NCBI GenBank assembly: GCA_050953005.1
Contig: JBMNLV010000001.1
Location: 62,001-126,000 of the forward strand
DNA: 64,000 nucleotides
Reading direction: 5' to 3'
Source: UBA6115 sp050953005
Lineage (GTDB): Bacteria > Bacillota > Clostridia > Christensenellales > Aristaeellaceae
Positions within the stretch are counted from its first letter, which is position 1; each line of letters starts with the position of its first letter. A program made the position numbers and the translations under genes. A model generated the notes under the pieces. That model saw only the letters and a program-made list of their open reading frames with translations. It searched no databases and was not told the origin of the DNA. Positions 36,929 through 45,368 of this stretch are shown here, in pieces.

Positions 36929-37246
36929 TTACAGATGACGCTGGATCATGGCTTCAATGTTTTCGTGGGTGCAGTCTTCCTTGACCAACTCCTCAACCTT
37001 TTCGCCTTTTTTATAGATGGCCATGACCGGCAATCCCAGCACCTTTTGGCTGATTGCCAGGCGGCGGGCCTTGGTGGTGTTCAATCCGGCGAAGGTCATC
37101 CGGTCACCGTACTTTTGATGCATTTCGCGGACAAAGGGTTCCAGCGCCTTGCAAGGCACGCAGCCGTCGGAATAAAAATCCACAAAGACAGTGCCGGGAG
37201 CTTGCAGCACCTCTGCTTCAAAAGTATCTCTGGTCAGTTCTTTCAT
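36929..37246 (-). CDS. trxA: Thioredoxin of the glycine reductase system
   Basis: About 105 residues from ATG 37246 (TAAGGAGG upstream). The active site is GCVPCK rather than WCGPCK, which is the variant seen in thioredoxins encoded in grd operons. It re-reduces selenoprotein A after each cycle using electrons from TrxB. The rest of the fold is present (VFVDFYSDGC, LGLPVMAIYKKGE with the cis-proline). Located between trxB and grdA. Confidence 0.93.
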   Translation of the reverse strand: MKELTRDTFEAEVLQAPGTVFVDFYSDGCVPCKALEPFVREMHQKYGDRMTFAGLNTTKARRLAISQKVLGLPVMAIYKKGEKVEELVKEDCTHENIEAMIQRHL

Positions 37247-37280
37247 TGGAATCCTCCTTACATAAAGTATACCACAATTC

Positions 37281-38243
37281 TCATGGATTGGGCTGGTTTG
37301 CCAGACAAATCCCCTCGATGTAGGCGTTGGCCTCCATGGCGGCAATGGCGCCATCAGCTGCTGCGGTCACCACCTGGCGCAGGCTTTTCTCACGGATGTC
37401 CCCGGCTGCGAACACCCCGGGAATGCCGGTGTGCATCGTGGCATCGGTGACAATATAACCGTTGCGCAGCTGCAGTTTGTCGGCAAACAGCTGACTTTCC
37501 GGGACAAAGCCCACAAAGACAAAGACGCCGAAGGTGCCGTCATTCTCATCGGCCTCAATCAGGGTCTCCTCGCCTGTCTTGACGTTTTTCACTGTCATGG
37601 CTTCCAGAATCCCGTCTCCATGCAACTGGCTGACTACGCTGTCCCACATGAAGTGGATCTTGGGGTTGCTCATGGCTTTTTCCTGGATGGACTTGACGGC
37701 GCGCAGCTCATCCCGGCGGTGGATAATCGTGACCTTGCGGCCAAACTTGGTCAGATAGACCGCTTCCTCTACCGCAGTGTCGCCGCCGCCGACGACATAA
37801 ATCTCCATGTCTTCAAAGAAATTGCCGTCGCAGGTGGCGCAGTAGCTGACTCCTTTACCGATTAATTCCTTTTCGCCCGGGCAGCCGATGGGCCGGGGAT
37901 GCGCTCCGGTTGCGATAATCACGGTGCGGCCCAGGTACTCGCCTTTTTTACCCACCAGGCGTTTGATATCGCCCTCCAAATGAACTGCCACCACGGTGTC
38001 ATACACCTTTTCAGCGCCAAAGCGCGCTGCCTGACCGGTCATGCGGGCTACCAGGGAAGGGCCGCTCTCATGTTCCAGAGAACCGGGATAGTTGTCGATT
38101 TCAGCGGTAATGACAATCTGACCGCCATCTTTTTCTTTCTCAATCACCAGTGTGGACAGCCGGGAACGCCCTGCATACAGGGCGGCGGACAGGCCTGCCG
38201 GCCCTGCGCCGATAATGAGCACATCATAGATTGTTTGATTCAT
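37281..38243 (-). CDS. trxB: Thioredoxin reductase
   Basis: FAD- and NADPH-dependent reductase for the adjacent thioredoxin. About 320 residues: FAD motif IIGAGPAGLSAALYAGR, redox pair YCATCDGN, second nucleotide motif VVGGGDTAVEEA, and the FAD-binding GVFAAGDIREK near the end. I chose ATG 38243 after GAGG; an ATG at 38264 overlapping the grdB stop (ATGA) is also possible and would add seven residues. Confidence 0.95.
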   Translation of the reverse strand: MNQTIYDVLIIGAGPAGLSAALYAGRSRLSTLVIEKEKDGGQIVITAEIDNYPGSLEHESGPSLVARMTGQAARFGAEKVYDTVVAVHLEGDIKRLVGKKGEYLGRTVIIATGAHPRPIGCPGEKELIGKGVSYCATCDGNFFEDMEIYVVGGGDTAVEEAVYLTKFGRKVTIIHRRDELRAVKSIQEKAMSNPKIHFMWDSVVSQLHGDGILEAMTVKNVKTGEETLIEADENDGTFGVFVFVGFVPESQLFADKLQLRNGYIVTDATMHTGIPGVFAAGDIREKSLRQVVTAAADGAIAAMEANAYIEGICLANQPNP

Positions 38244-38260
38244 ACAGTCCTCGTTTGCCG

Positions 38261-39574
38261 TCATTCTACATCAAACACCGTTTGGTCGGTGACATCAGTG
38301 GACAGCGCTTTCAGTGCGGTCAGGATAATTTTGCGCCGCAGGGCCTTTTCCTCGGCCATGGTGAGCGAGGGGTTGCCCAGGGGATGGGGAATGGCGACCG
38401 CCGGAACAATCCTGTTGGCGCCTACTGTCAGGGAGATGGGGGTGACCGTGCAGATGTGAACCACGGGAATCCCCGCGCGCTCAATTTCTTTTACCATCGT
38501 TGCGCCGCAACGTGTACAGGTCCCTCACGTGGAGGTCAGGATCACAGCCTGAACATTCTCCTTGATTAATTCCTTGGCAAACTCATCCGCAAATGCCTTT
38601 GAGCTTTTGACGGCTGTGCCGTTGCCCACTGTGGAATAGGTGTAGCGAAACAGGGAGCCGATTTTGCCTTCCATTTCCATTTCACGCATCACGTCCACCG
38701 GCAGCACCCGGTCCGCATCCTGGTTGGCGTAGGAGGGGTCATAGCCGCCATGGGCGGTGGCCCATTTGCCCTCCGTCAAATCCATGATGTCCTCCAGGTC
38801 ATAGCGGCCATAGCGTGATGCGTTGGAGGATTCAATGCGGTCCGGGTTACCAAAGGGAACAATCCCACCCGAGGTTACAAGGGCAACCCGCGCGCGGCTG
38901 ATATTTTTAACGGCGGGCTGGGGCGCTACACGGTCAAAGTCGGGCATGGGATATTCAGTTGTAAAGTCCTGGCCCTTGAGTTTGCGCACCAGCATCTCCA
39001 CAGCCCGCTTGGCGCCCCGGTCCTTCTCAAACAGGTTGACGCGGATGCCCTGGGGCAGATAGCCTTCCTCACTGGACGCGCCAATAGGGTCACCGCTGAC
39101 CAGTTTCTGCGCCAGAGGTACCAGCTTCTTGACAGCATCGCGCATGCCGGCGGCTGAGTTGCGTGTGGAAATGATGTATACATCCCGGGCAAACATTTCG
39201 GCCCCGGGGTTCTCGACGTACATGCCGGTAATGGCCTTGATGCCCAGTTCCTCCTGGGCGGCTTTGGCCACTGTGCCGCAGGCTACGCCATAACGCCCTG
39301 CGTTGAAAGCAGGGCCGGCAATGAGCAAGTCGGGCTCAGCGGCTTTGATCATCTCCAAAATCTCCGGCAGCGCCTGCTTGGTATGCTCGTTGAAGTAGGA
39401 GTCGCCGCAGATGACCGTACCCACAATATCCGCCGTCTGTCCGAAAGCCGCTCCCAGGGCCAGGCCCGGCCCAACGGGCCCTTCCCGCCATTGCGGTGGG
39501 ATATGTGCCATTTCTTCGCCGCCGATCTGGGCAAAGAACTGGTTGATATAATGAACAATCCGTATCTTTTGCAA
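38261..39574 (-). CDS. grdB: Glycine reductase component B gamma subunit (GrdB), Sec350
   Basis: Substrate-specific selenoprotein B subunit that, with processed GrdE, activates glycine and passes it to GrdA. TTG start at 39574 after AAGGAGG. The frame contains TGA at 38527-38525 in the context LTST-Sec-GTCTRCGATM, the conserved UxxCxxC motif of GrdB, then continues 87 codons to 38261. About 437 residues in all. A naive caller would split it in two at the TGA. Confidence 0.96.
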
Positions 39575-39600
39575 AAGCTGTCTCCCTCCTTTGTGATGAT

Positions 39601-40881
39601 TTATCGCGCGCTGAGGTAGCCGAAGCCCACCTCGCTGGTCGCGCCGGTGATGGCTTGAATTTCCACCATGATGGAGCCATCTTCCATTCTGTTTTTGTCC
39701 CAGCCGCCGGCGATGATGCCCACATAGGCCTCCGAACCGATGACCCGCTCCATCCTGGGCAAGGTGACAACCTGATTGGCGTTGCCGGCTGATACCACCG
39801 CGTTCGCGGATACATGGGCGTCTGCCAGTGACTGGCTGGAACCATCACGGCCTGCGTATTCATCCGTAAGCAGCACGATTTTGATGCCCTTCTCGCTGAT
39901 TTTGCGGGAGTTCATCATCAGGTCTGTATCGGGGTTGCCAAAGCCTTCCTCCGAGACAATCACGCCCTCAAGGCCCAGAAACTCGCATAGCTTGGCTGTC
40001 CAGTCAGAGGAGCGGACCTTGTCGGCCAGGTAGACATTTTCATTGGTGATAATCATGGCACAGAAATTGAAATCCTTGCCGTGACGGGCGTACAGCTCAT
40101 GTACGATGGGATTGTTCTGATGGACATAAGTGGGATTTTTATCACAGGCAGACACGCAGTTGCCTGAGATGATCGCTCCGTCCATGACCTCAGTCGGATA
40201 GAGTATGGTGGGGAGTATCTTCTTGGCGTCCACGCCATAGACATAGGTGTCATGCAACAGACCCTGGCTTTGCAGCATTTGCACATAACCCACGCGGGGC
40301 AGGTCGCCAAACTGTTTCAATCCCTCCAGCAACGGCAGGGTCTCATAGGTTTCGATGCTTTCCGGGACAATTTCTCTGGCCAATTCACCCAGGTACGCCG
40401 CGGCCTTCAAACCGGCCAAACGCACGGCTACTTCATGTTCATGCGCGCTCAGACCGTCCTGGGGGCGCAGGATCAATACCACATTCTGGGTTTTTGAGAA
40501 AGGCGTGTACTGGGCGCCTATGCCGGACATATCAATGATGCCCTCCTGGAAGCCCACGATCTTGCCTGTAGTGACCACAGCCGCGCCTTTAAGCACATGG
40601 GTACGCCCCTGGCCTACAGTGTCCACATGCGACACCGTCCCCGGGAACATCCCGCCGGGGCCGTCCACCTTTACGCGGGGCTCCACTACGTCCTTCACCG
40701 GGGTGATCCTGACGCTTTCGCCGGGGCGGGCCAGCTCTACCTCGACAGAGCTGATATGCTCATCCTTGAGCACCAGGGCTTTGATGTCCTCCGCGTTGAT
40801 GTACAACACGCCGTCCTTCACCCTGGATGTGTCAGCGAATTGAACGTCGTGAATGGGAATGAAGCCTAATTCCAGTCTCAA
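39601..40881 (-). CDS. grdE: Glycine reductase component B proprotein (GrdE)
   Basis: Proprotein that is cleaved autocatalytically at an internal cysteine, producing a pyruvoyl-type carbonyl used to bind the glycine amino group. The processing cysteine is probably in ISGNCVSACDKNP near residue 240. TTG at 40881 is the likely start: AGGAGGTG lies seven bases ahead and the family begins MRLELG. The open frame's GTG nine bases earlier overlaps that site. About 426 residues. Followed by grdB after 26 bases. Confidence 0.93.
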   Translation of the reverse strand: MRLELGFIPIHDVQFADTSRVKDGVLYINAEDIKALVLKDEHISSVEVELARPGESVRITPVKDVVEPRVKVDGPGGMFPGTVSHVDTVGQGRTHVLKGAAVVTTGKIVGFQEGIIDMSGIGAQYTPFSKTQNVVLILRPQDGLSAHEHEVAVRLAGLKAAAYLGELAREIVPESIETYETLPLLEGLKQFGDLPRVGYVQMLQSQGLLHDTYVYGVDAKKILPTILYPTEVMDGAIISGNCVSACDKNPTYVHQNNPIVHELYARHGKDFNFCAMIITNENVYLADKVRSSDWTAKLCEFLGLEGVIVSEEGFGNPDTDLMMNSRKISEKGIKIVLLTDEYAGRDGSSQSLADAHVSANAVVSAGNANQVVTLPRMERVIGSEAYVGIIAGGWDKNRMEDGSIMVEIQAITGATSEVGFGYLSAR

Positions 40882-40959
40882 GCCGTGCACCTCCTGTTTC
40901 CTGTTGTGTTGGGATGAACAATGGGCAAAGCGCGGTGTTCACGCCGGCGTGATGAGAGC

Positions 40960-41364
40960 TCATTCACCTTCGGGTGTCCCGTGCATGTGCGCGAAATCCG
41001 ATAAAAGCGCTGACTGGAGCAAGGTCCAGTCCACCAGTTGAAAGTCAGCGTCCATCTGTGGCGTAATTTCTCTCTCCCTGGGCGAAAACCTGTCGTGCGC
41101 CATGATGGCTTCCTCAATTAGCAGCAAGCTGTCCACACACAAGCTTGCCTGTGGCCGCTGCGTTATGCCAATGGATTTATACAGGGTTTCATTGGGCTTG
41201 ACTGAACCGGACAGCGGATGGGTCAAAAGAACATGCCCCTGATGCACCTTGTCCCTGACCAGAATCAAAAGCTCCCGGAAGCTGACAGGAGCATAGGCCA
41301 CGGCATGCTTTTGCAAGCGCATCAGATGTGATTGTACCAGCGGGTTATTGCTTACTACCAGCAT
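40960..41364 (-). CDS. grdX: GrdX family protein
   Basis: 134-residue protein found only at the head of grd operons; its role is unknown. Features: LVVSNNPLV at the start, YAPVSFRELLILVRDKVHQGH, and HPLSGSVKPNETLYKSI. ATG 41364 has AGGAGG seven bases before it. It is the first gene after the glycine riboswitch. Confidence 0.88.
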   Translation of the reverse strand: MLVVSNNPLVQSHLMRLQKHAVAYAPVSFRELLILVRDKVHQGHVLLTHPLSGSVKPNETLYKSIGITQRPQASLCVDSLLLIEEAIMAHDRFSPREREITPQMDADFQLVDWTLLQSALLSDFAHMHGTPEGE

Positions 41365-41435
41365 TGCGTACCTCCTGTCAGACATTGATCCTCAAATACC
41401 TGCAACACGCGATGCCCGCAGCCGCCGGCTTGCCT

Positions 41436-41612
41436 GAACTCTGTACCTAACCTGAAAGATTCTCGCTTTCGCGATTGCTTCTTCGGTGCAATGCTCTCCA
41501 GAGTTTTGTCCTGCCTTCAGTCCTCTTGGCCTGAGATCTTCACGGACAGTCGGCACTTGTCCGCTTATTCCTTCGGCTGCGTGGGGCACGCGTTCTCCTG
41601 AGGGCAATCATC
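41436..41612 (-). ncRNA. Tandem glycine riboswitch (two aptamers) controlling the grd operon
   Basis: On the minus strand two glycine aptamer cores lie in a row. The first has GCAGCCGAAGGAATAAGC and later ATCTCAGGCCAAGAGGACTG; the second has GCACCGAAGAAGC and AATCTTTCAGGTTAGGTACA. A short linker joins them, as in classic cooperative gcvT-type riboswitches. It lies between a consensus promoter and grdX, so glycine should switch on its own reductive degradation. The expression platform (about 41365-41436) is GC-rich but I did not resolve a terminator. Confidence 0.93.
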
Positions 41613-41634
41613 CAATTACTATTGACTTAATAAC

Positions 41635-41663
41635 AGTATACGCAATCGGAATGTTGTTTTCAA
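41635..41663 (-). promoter_or_regulatory. Promoter of the glycine reductase operon
   Basis: Minus-strand TTGAAA (41663-41658), 17-base spacer, TATACT (41640-41635). Transcription starts close to 41628, about 15 bases before the riboswitch. Confidence 0.75.
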
Positions 41664-41776
41664 GGGTGATGCCGTTCAAAACGTTATGTATACAATGTTG
41701 CCTGCCGGTGCGGTAAGCATGCAAAGAGGGATTTACAACTTGCTAACACCCGGAGCGCGGATAATCCTGCATATTT

Positions 41777-41785
41777 TGATATAAT
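41777..41785 (+). promoter_or_regulatory. Extended -10 promoter for the two-component operon
   Basis: TGATATAAT (TGnTATAAT) at 41777-41785 with no convincing -35. It lies about 20 bases before the response-regulator start, so the leader would be very short. Confidence 0.4.
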
Positions 41786-41804
41786 ACTTTTGAGGTGGGA
41801 TGAA

Positions 41805-42467
41805 TTGAAGGCAAGAATATTGGTTGCCGAGGATGACCCGTCCATTTTGAAACTGATGGAAACCAACCTGCAGGTGGCGGGGTATCAGGTAGTGTGCGCT
41901 ACCGATGGGCGGCAGGCATTGCAGGCGGCGCGCGCGCAGGTGTTTGATCTGGCGCTGCTGGATGTGATGATGCCGGAGATGGACGGCTTTGCGCTGCTGC
42001 CGTTTTTGCGGGAACAGGATATCCCCGTGATATTCGTCAGCGCCAAGGCCGATGTGATAAGCCGCGTGCAAGGCCTGCGCCTTGGCGCGGAGGATTATCT
42101 GGTCAAGCCCTTTGACATTTTGGAGCTGCTGGTGCGCATGGAAAAGGTGCTGGAGCGCAGCCGCCCGCAGGCTGCCATCCTCACCCACCGCGATGTAGTG
42201 CTGGACGAAAGCAGGCATGTGGTGATGCAGGGCGATGCGGAGGTGCCGCTCAAGCCGCTTGAGTTTGATCTGCTGCGCACGTTCATGCGCTATCCCGGTA
42301 TGGTATTGACGCGCGAGCAGCTGCTGCGGCGCGTGTGGGGCGAAAACTTTTTGGGAGAAACGCGCACCATCGATGTGCATGTGGCGCTGCTGAGGCGCAA
42401 ACTGAACTGGCAGGAGGTCATCGTTACGGTGTACAAGGTGGGTTACCGGCTGGAGCAGGGCGAATGA
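41805..42467 (+). CDS. OmpR/PhoB-type response regulator
   Basis: 220 residues from TTG 41805, preceded by GAGGTGGG; the open frame begins five codons earlier. Receiver domain with EDD at 9-11, phosphorylatable Asp53 in LALLDVMMPEMDG, and the lysine in YLVKPFD. The C-terminal winged-helix DNA-binding domain holds VPLKPLEFDLLRTFMRYPG and DVHVALLRRKL. Likely controls the downstream exported proteins and transporter. Its stop overlaps the sensor kinase start (ATGA). Codon use is markedly GC-rich, as in the rest of this unit. Confidence 0.93.
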   Translation: MKARILVAEDDPSILKLMETNLQVAGYQVVCATDGRQALQAARAQVFDLALLDVMMPEMDGFALLPFLREQDIPVIFVSAKADVISRVQGLRLGAEDYLVKPFDILELLVRMEKVLERSRPQAAILTHRDVVLDESRHVVMQGDAEVPLKPLEFDLLRTFMRYPGMVLTREQLLRRVWGENFLGETRTIDVHVALLRRKLNWQEVIVTVYKVGYRLEQGE

Positions 42468-43891
42468 AGCTGCGCACCCGGCAGACGCTGATCCCGCTGG
42501 CCATCATTTTAGTGGTCATGGGCGTTTTTTTGTATACCTATACCGGCCTGCAGGCTGACCGGCTGCTGTCCGGCGCGCGGCGCAACGGCGCATGGCAATT
42601 GGACGCCTTTACCGAGCACATCACCGCCCTGGAGCGCACGGCGGCGCTGGAGGCCGATGCCGCGCACATCACCCGGCAGGCGCTGGTGCAGTACGCCTTT
42701 GCCACCTATGTGCATTTGCTGCAAAACGCGGACAGGGCGTACTCCCTGTGGGCGGACGGCGCCTACCTGTATAACCTGTCGCCGCTGGACCCGGCGGCGC
42801 GATTGCCCGTTCCGGACAAAGTCATCACCGCCAGCCGCATGCTGCGGCAGGGCGGGGAGTTGATGCTGATCTCCTCGTGCAGCCTGCGCGTGCTGGAGGT
42901 GCCCGTTACGCTGTACCTGACCGAGAACATCAGCCGGGTGGAGGAACAGATCAACAGCCTGGTGCGCATCGCGCAGTTGGCGCTGGTGTGCAGCCTCGCG
43001 TTCTGCGCGCTGGTGCTGCCGCCGCTGGTGCGCAAAAGCCTGTCGCCGCTGGAAACGCTGTCCGGCGTGGCCGACAAAATCGCGGGCGGCGCGTATGCGT
43101 TGCGCGCCGGCATTGACACCGCCGATGAGGTGGGCGACCTGTCCCGTGCCTTTGACCGCATGGCTGCCACCGTGGAGGACAAGATCAGCACGCTGGAGGA
43201 AACCAACCGCCGCCAGGAGATGCTGCTGGGTGCGCTGACGCATGAGCTGAAAACCCCTATGACAGCCATCATCGGCTTTGCCGACAGCGCGCTGACCATG
43301 CCGCTGACTGAGGCCGAGCGCGCCGACGCGCTGCAGGAAATCCATGAGGCTGCGCGCCGCACCGAGCGCCTGAGCCAGAAAATGATGCAGCTGATTGCGC
43401 TGGGGCACGAGCAGGGCATCACGAAGAAACACATTGACGCAGCCGGCCTGCTGGAGCGGGCCGCGCGCGCGGCGGGGCAGGCGGCTCAGGCCGCGGGGAT
43501 AATCATCGCGCCCGATGTGCAAATCCCTGCCCTGTGGGGCGACCCTGACTTGCTGCACAGCGCGCTGACCAATTTGATCGACAACGCTGTCAAAGCCTCG
43601 CAGCCAGGGCAGTGCATTGTGCTGCGCGCCCGGCGCGCGGGCAGGGACGTGGTGTTGTCTGTTATCGACGAGGGCCGGGGCATCCCGGCGGCCGATGTCC
43701 CGCGCCTGACTGAGCCCTTTTACCGCGTGGACAAGGCGCGCAGCCGCAAGTTGGGCGGCGCGGGGCTGGGGCTGGCGCTGTGCCGTATGATTGCCCAGGC
43801 GCATGGCGGGCAACTGCAATTGGACAGCAAAGAGGGACGGGGCACCGCCGTGCATCTGGTGCTGCCGGAGGAGGATGCCCATGCGCCATAA
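42464..43891 (+). CDS. Sensor histidine kinase
   Basis: 475 residues: membrane segment at about 9-28 (TLIPLAIILVVMGVFLYTY), an extracytoplasmic domain of about 130 residues, a second membrane segment (LALVCSLAFCALVLPPLV), HAMP, then HisKA with the phosphorylated histidine in LGALTHELKTPMTAI. The ATPase domain shows the N box NLIDNAVKAS, G1 VIDEGRGIP and G2 LGGAGLGLALCR. The extracytoplasmic domain is of unknown specificity; proteins encoded next to it are candidates for its signal. Confidence 0.93.
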   Translation: MKLRTRQTLIPLAIILVVMGVFLYTYTGLQADRLLSGARRNGAWQLDAFTEHITALERTAALEADAAHITRQALVQYAFATYVHLLQNADRAYSLWADGAYLYNLSPLDPAARLPVPDKVITASRMLRQGGELMLISSCSLRVLEVPVTLYLTENISRVEEQINSLVRIAQLALVCSLAFCALVLPPLVRKSLSPLETLSGVADKIAGGAYALRAGIDTADEVGDLSRAFDRMAATVEDKISTLEETNRRQEMLLGALTHELKTPMTAIIGFADSALTMPLTEAERADALQEIHEAARRTERLSQKMMQLIALGHEQGITKKHIDAAGLLERAARAAGQAAQAAGIIIAPDVQIPALWGDPDLLHSALTNLIDNAVKASQPGQCIVLRARRAGRDVVLSVIDEGRGIPAADVPRLTEPFYRVDKARSRKLGGAGLGLALCRMIAQAHGGQLQLDSKEGRGTAVHLVLPEEDAHAP

Positions 43892-44054
43892 AAAAGGTTT
43901 GTTGGCCATCGTTGCATTGTTAGCGGCGGTGTTGTTGGCCGTATTGCTGCTGCCGCAGATGACCAATTTGCTGATTGAGCGGCAGATATCCCTGCACCCG
44001 CAGGTGACCGCCACGCCCATGCCCCCGGAAGAGCCGTGGGCCGAGGGGCTGTAA
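43881..44054 (+). CDS. 57-residue single-pass membrane peptide
   Basis: Starts at ATG 43881 (GGAGGAGG seven bases upstream; ATG 43875 is an alternative), overlapping the end of the sensor kinase. Basic N-terminus MRHKK, one membrane segment (GLLAIVALLAAVLLAVLLLP), then a short outward tail ending in MPPEEPWAEGL. I do not recognise it. Its position suggests a regulator of the kinase or a leaderless signal peptide, but this is inference. Confidence 0.55.
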   Translation: MRHKKGLLAIVALLAAVLLAVLLLPQMTNLLIERQISLHPQVTATPMPPEEPWAEGL

Positions 44055-44182
44055 GCCGCGTGTTTTACTGATATTACAACCTGATAACAACTATTTCACG
44101 TTTTGATGCGGACTTTGCGACCCGCGTTTGCCATCATGGGGCGGCAGGGGCATGTTTTGTGCCCAAAAGGAGGGCTAAACAA

Positions 44183-45358
44183 ATGATGAAACGCCTGCTG
44201 TTGCTGATACTGGCGGCTTGCTGCCTGATGGCTGCTGCTTATGCCCGGACCATGCCTGAGCAGGTGGCCGCGCCGCCGCGCGCGCAGGGCACCTGGCACA
44301 GCCCCACGGGGCGCACCACGATCAGCCTGGACGCGCAGGTTGTGGTGCCCGATGTGGACAGCATGCCCATTGTGGAGGTGTTCCCCCGCATCTTTGCGCC
44401 GGAGGAGGTGCACGCGCTGGCCGATGCATTGATAAGCCCCGGCGCATGGCAGGCGTATACCGACCAGGGAAAATACGGACAGTGCACGGATACCAACCCG
44501 CAGCCAGGCTACCGACGGGCAGAAACCACGCCATCCTATGCAACGCGGTATGAACTCTCCCTAGGGGGCGGCGGCGCCTGGATATACGATTTACCGAACA
44601 AGATGGTCTCTGCCAACTATTATGAGCAGGGCGGCCCGGATGTGTCCAAGGTGCTGGTAGGCCTGCAATATTCTTTCAAGCCAGGGGACAACCTGGGGCG
44701 TAACGTGGGCAGGCAGGAGGACGCGGTGGCGCTGGCTGCGAATGTGGTCACCAGCATCTGGCCGGACATGCAATTTCATTCTGTTGACAAGGATCTGGAC
44801 ATCTTTACCGAGCGCACCTCCTGGGAAGGCAAGCCGGCTGACTATGGCTACCGCATCTACTTTGCCCGGCAACTGCGCGGGGCTGTAGCCACACCGGTCA
44901 GTCAGCAGGGCGCGGAGGAGGCCAACTACCTCTTTCCGGGCAGGCAGCAGCCCGGCTACCACCTGCCGCTGCCGTATGAGCGCCTGTTTGTGGACGTGGG
45001 TGAGGACGGCATTTTTCAGTTGATATACGATAATCCTCTGCGCATCGGGCAAACGCTGCAGGACAGCCCCGCCCTGCTGCCCTTTGACCAGGTGCTGGAC
45101 ATCTTGGCCCGCATCGGCCCGCTCAAGTATGCGGCCTCTGAAAGCGCGCAAAACAACGGCGTCCAAATCAACCGCGTGGTGCTGGGATACATGAGCCTGC
45201 AAATGAAGGACTGCCCCGGCCGCTACCAGATGGTGCCGGTGTGGGATTTTTTCGGAAGCCGCACCATCGGCCGGGAGTTCTATGACATTACACATTATTC
45301 CCTGTTCACTATCAACGCCATCGACGGCACGGTGATTGACCGGGAATTGGGCTATTGA
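44183..45358 (+). CDS. Exported protein, paralogue A of a four-gene tandem family
   Basis: 391 residues; ATG 44183 follows AAGGAGGG. Signal peptide (MMKRLLLLILAACCLMAAAYA) with LAAC that could alternatively be a lipobox. Family features shared with B, C and D: an early strand region (TGRTTISLDAQVVVPDVDSM), the block IGPLKYAAS, then VVLGYMSLQMKDCPGRYQMV and PVWDFFG, and the end TINAIDGTVIDRELGY. The C-terminal pattern of LGY..., PVWDF and an xNAxDGxVI ending resembles PepSY or YycH/YycI-type extracytoplasmic regulators, which suggests a sensor-regulating or ligand-binding role. No enzymatic motif is visible. Confidence 0.65.
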   Translation: MMKRLLLLILAACCLMAAAYARTMPEQVAAPPRAQGTWHSPTGRTTISLDAQVVVPDVDSMPIVEVFPRIFAPEEVHALADALISPGAWQAYTDQGKYGQCTDTNPQPGYRRAETTPSYATRYELSLGGGGAWIYDLPNKMVSANYYEQGGPDVSKVLVGLQYSFKPGDNLGRNVGRQEDAVALAANVVTSIWPDMQFHSVDKDLDIFTERTSWEGKPADYGYRIYFARQLRGAVATPVSQQGAEEANYLFPGRQQPGYHLPLPYERLFVDVGEDGIFQLIYDNPLRIGQTLQDSPALLPFDQVLDILARIGPLKYAASESAQNNGVQINRVVLGYMSLQMKDCPGRYQMVPVWDFFGSRTIGREFYDITHYSLFTINAIDGTVIDRELGY

Positions 45359-45368
45359 GGAAGAAACG

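Noticed and set aside
41392..41607. Open frame of about 71 codons upstream of grdX on the minus strand
   Set aside because: It coincides with the tandem glycine aptamers, whose base pattern explains the sequence; no ribosome site or family.
42509..44020. 503-codon open frame antisense to the sensor kinase
   Set aside because: His/Gln/Arg-rich composition is what the reverse strand of a GC-rich kinase gene gives; no start signal or family pattern.
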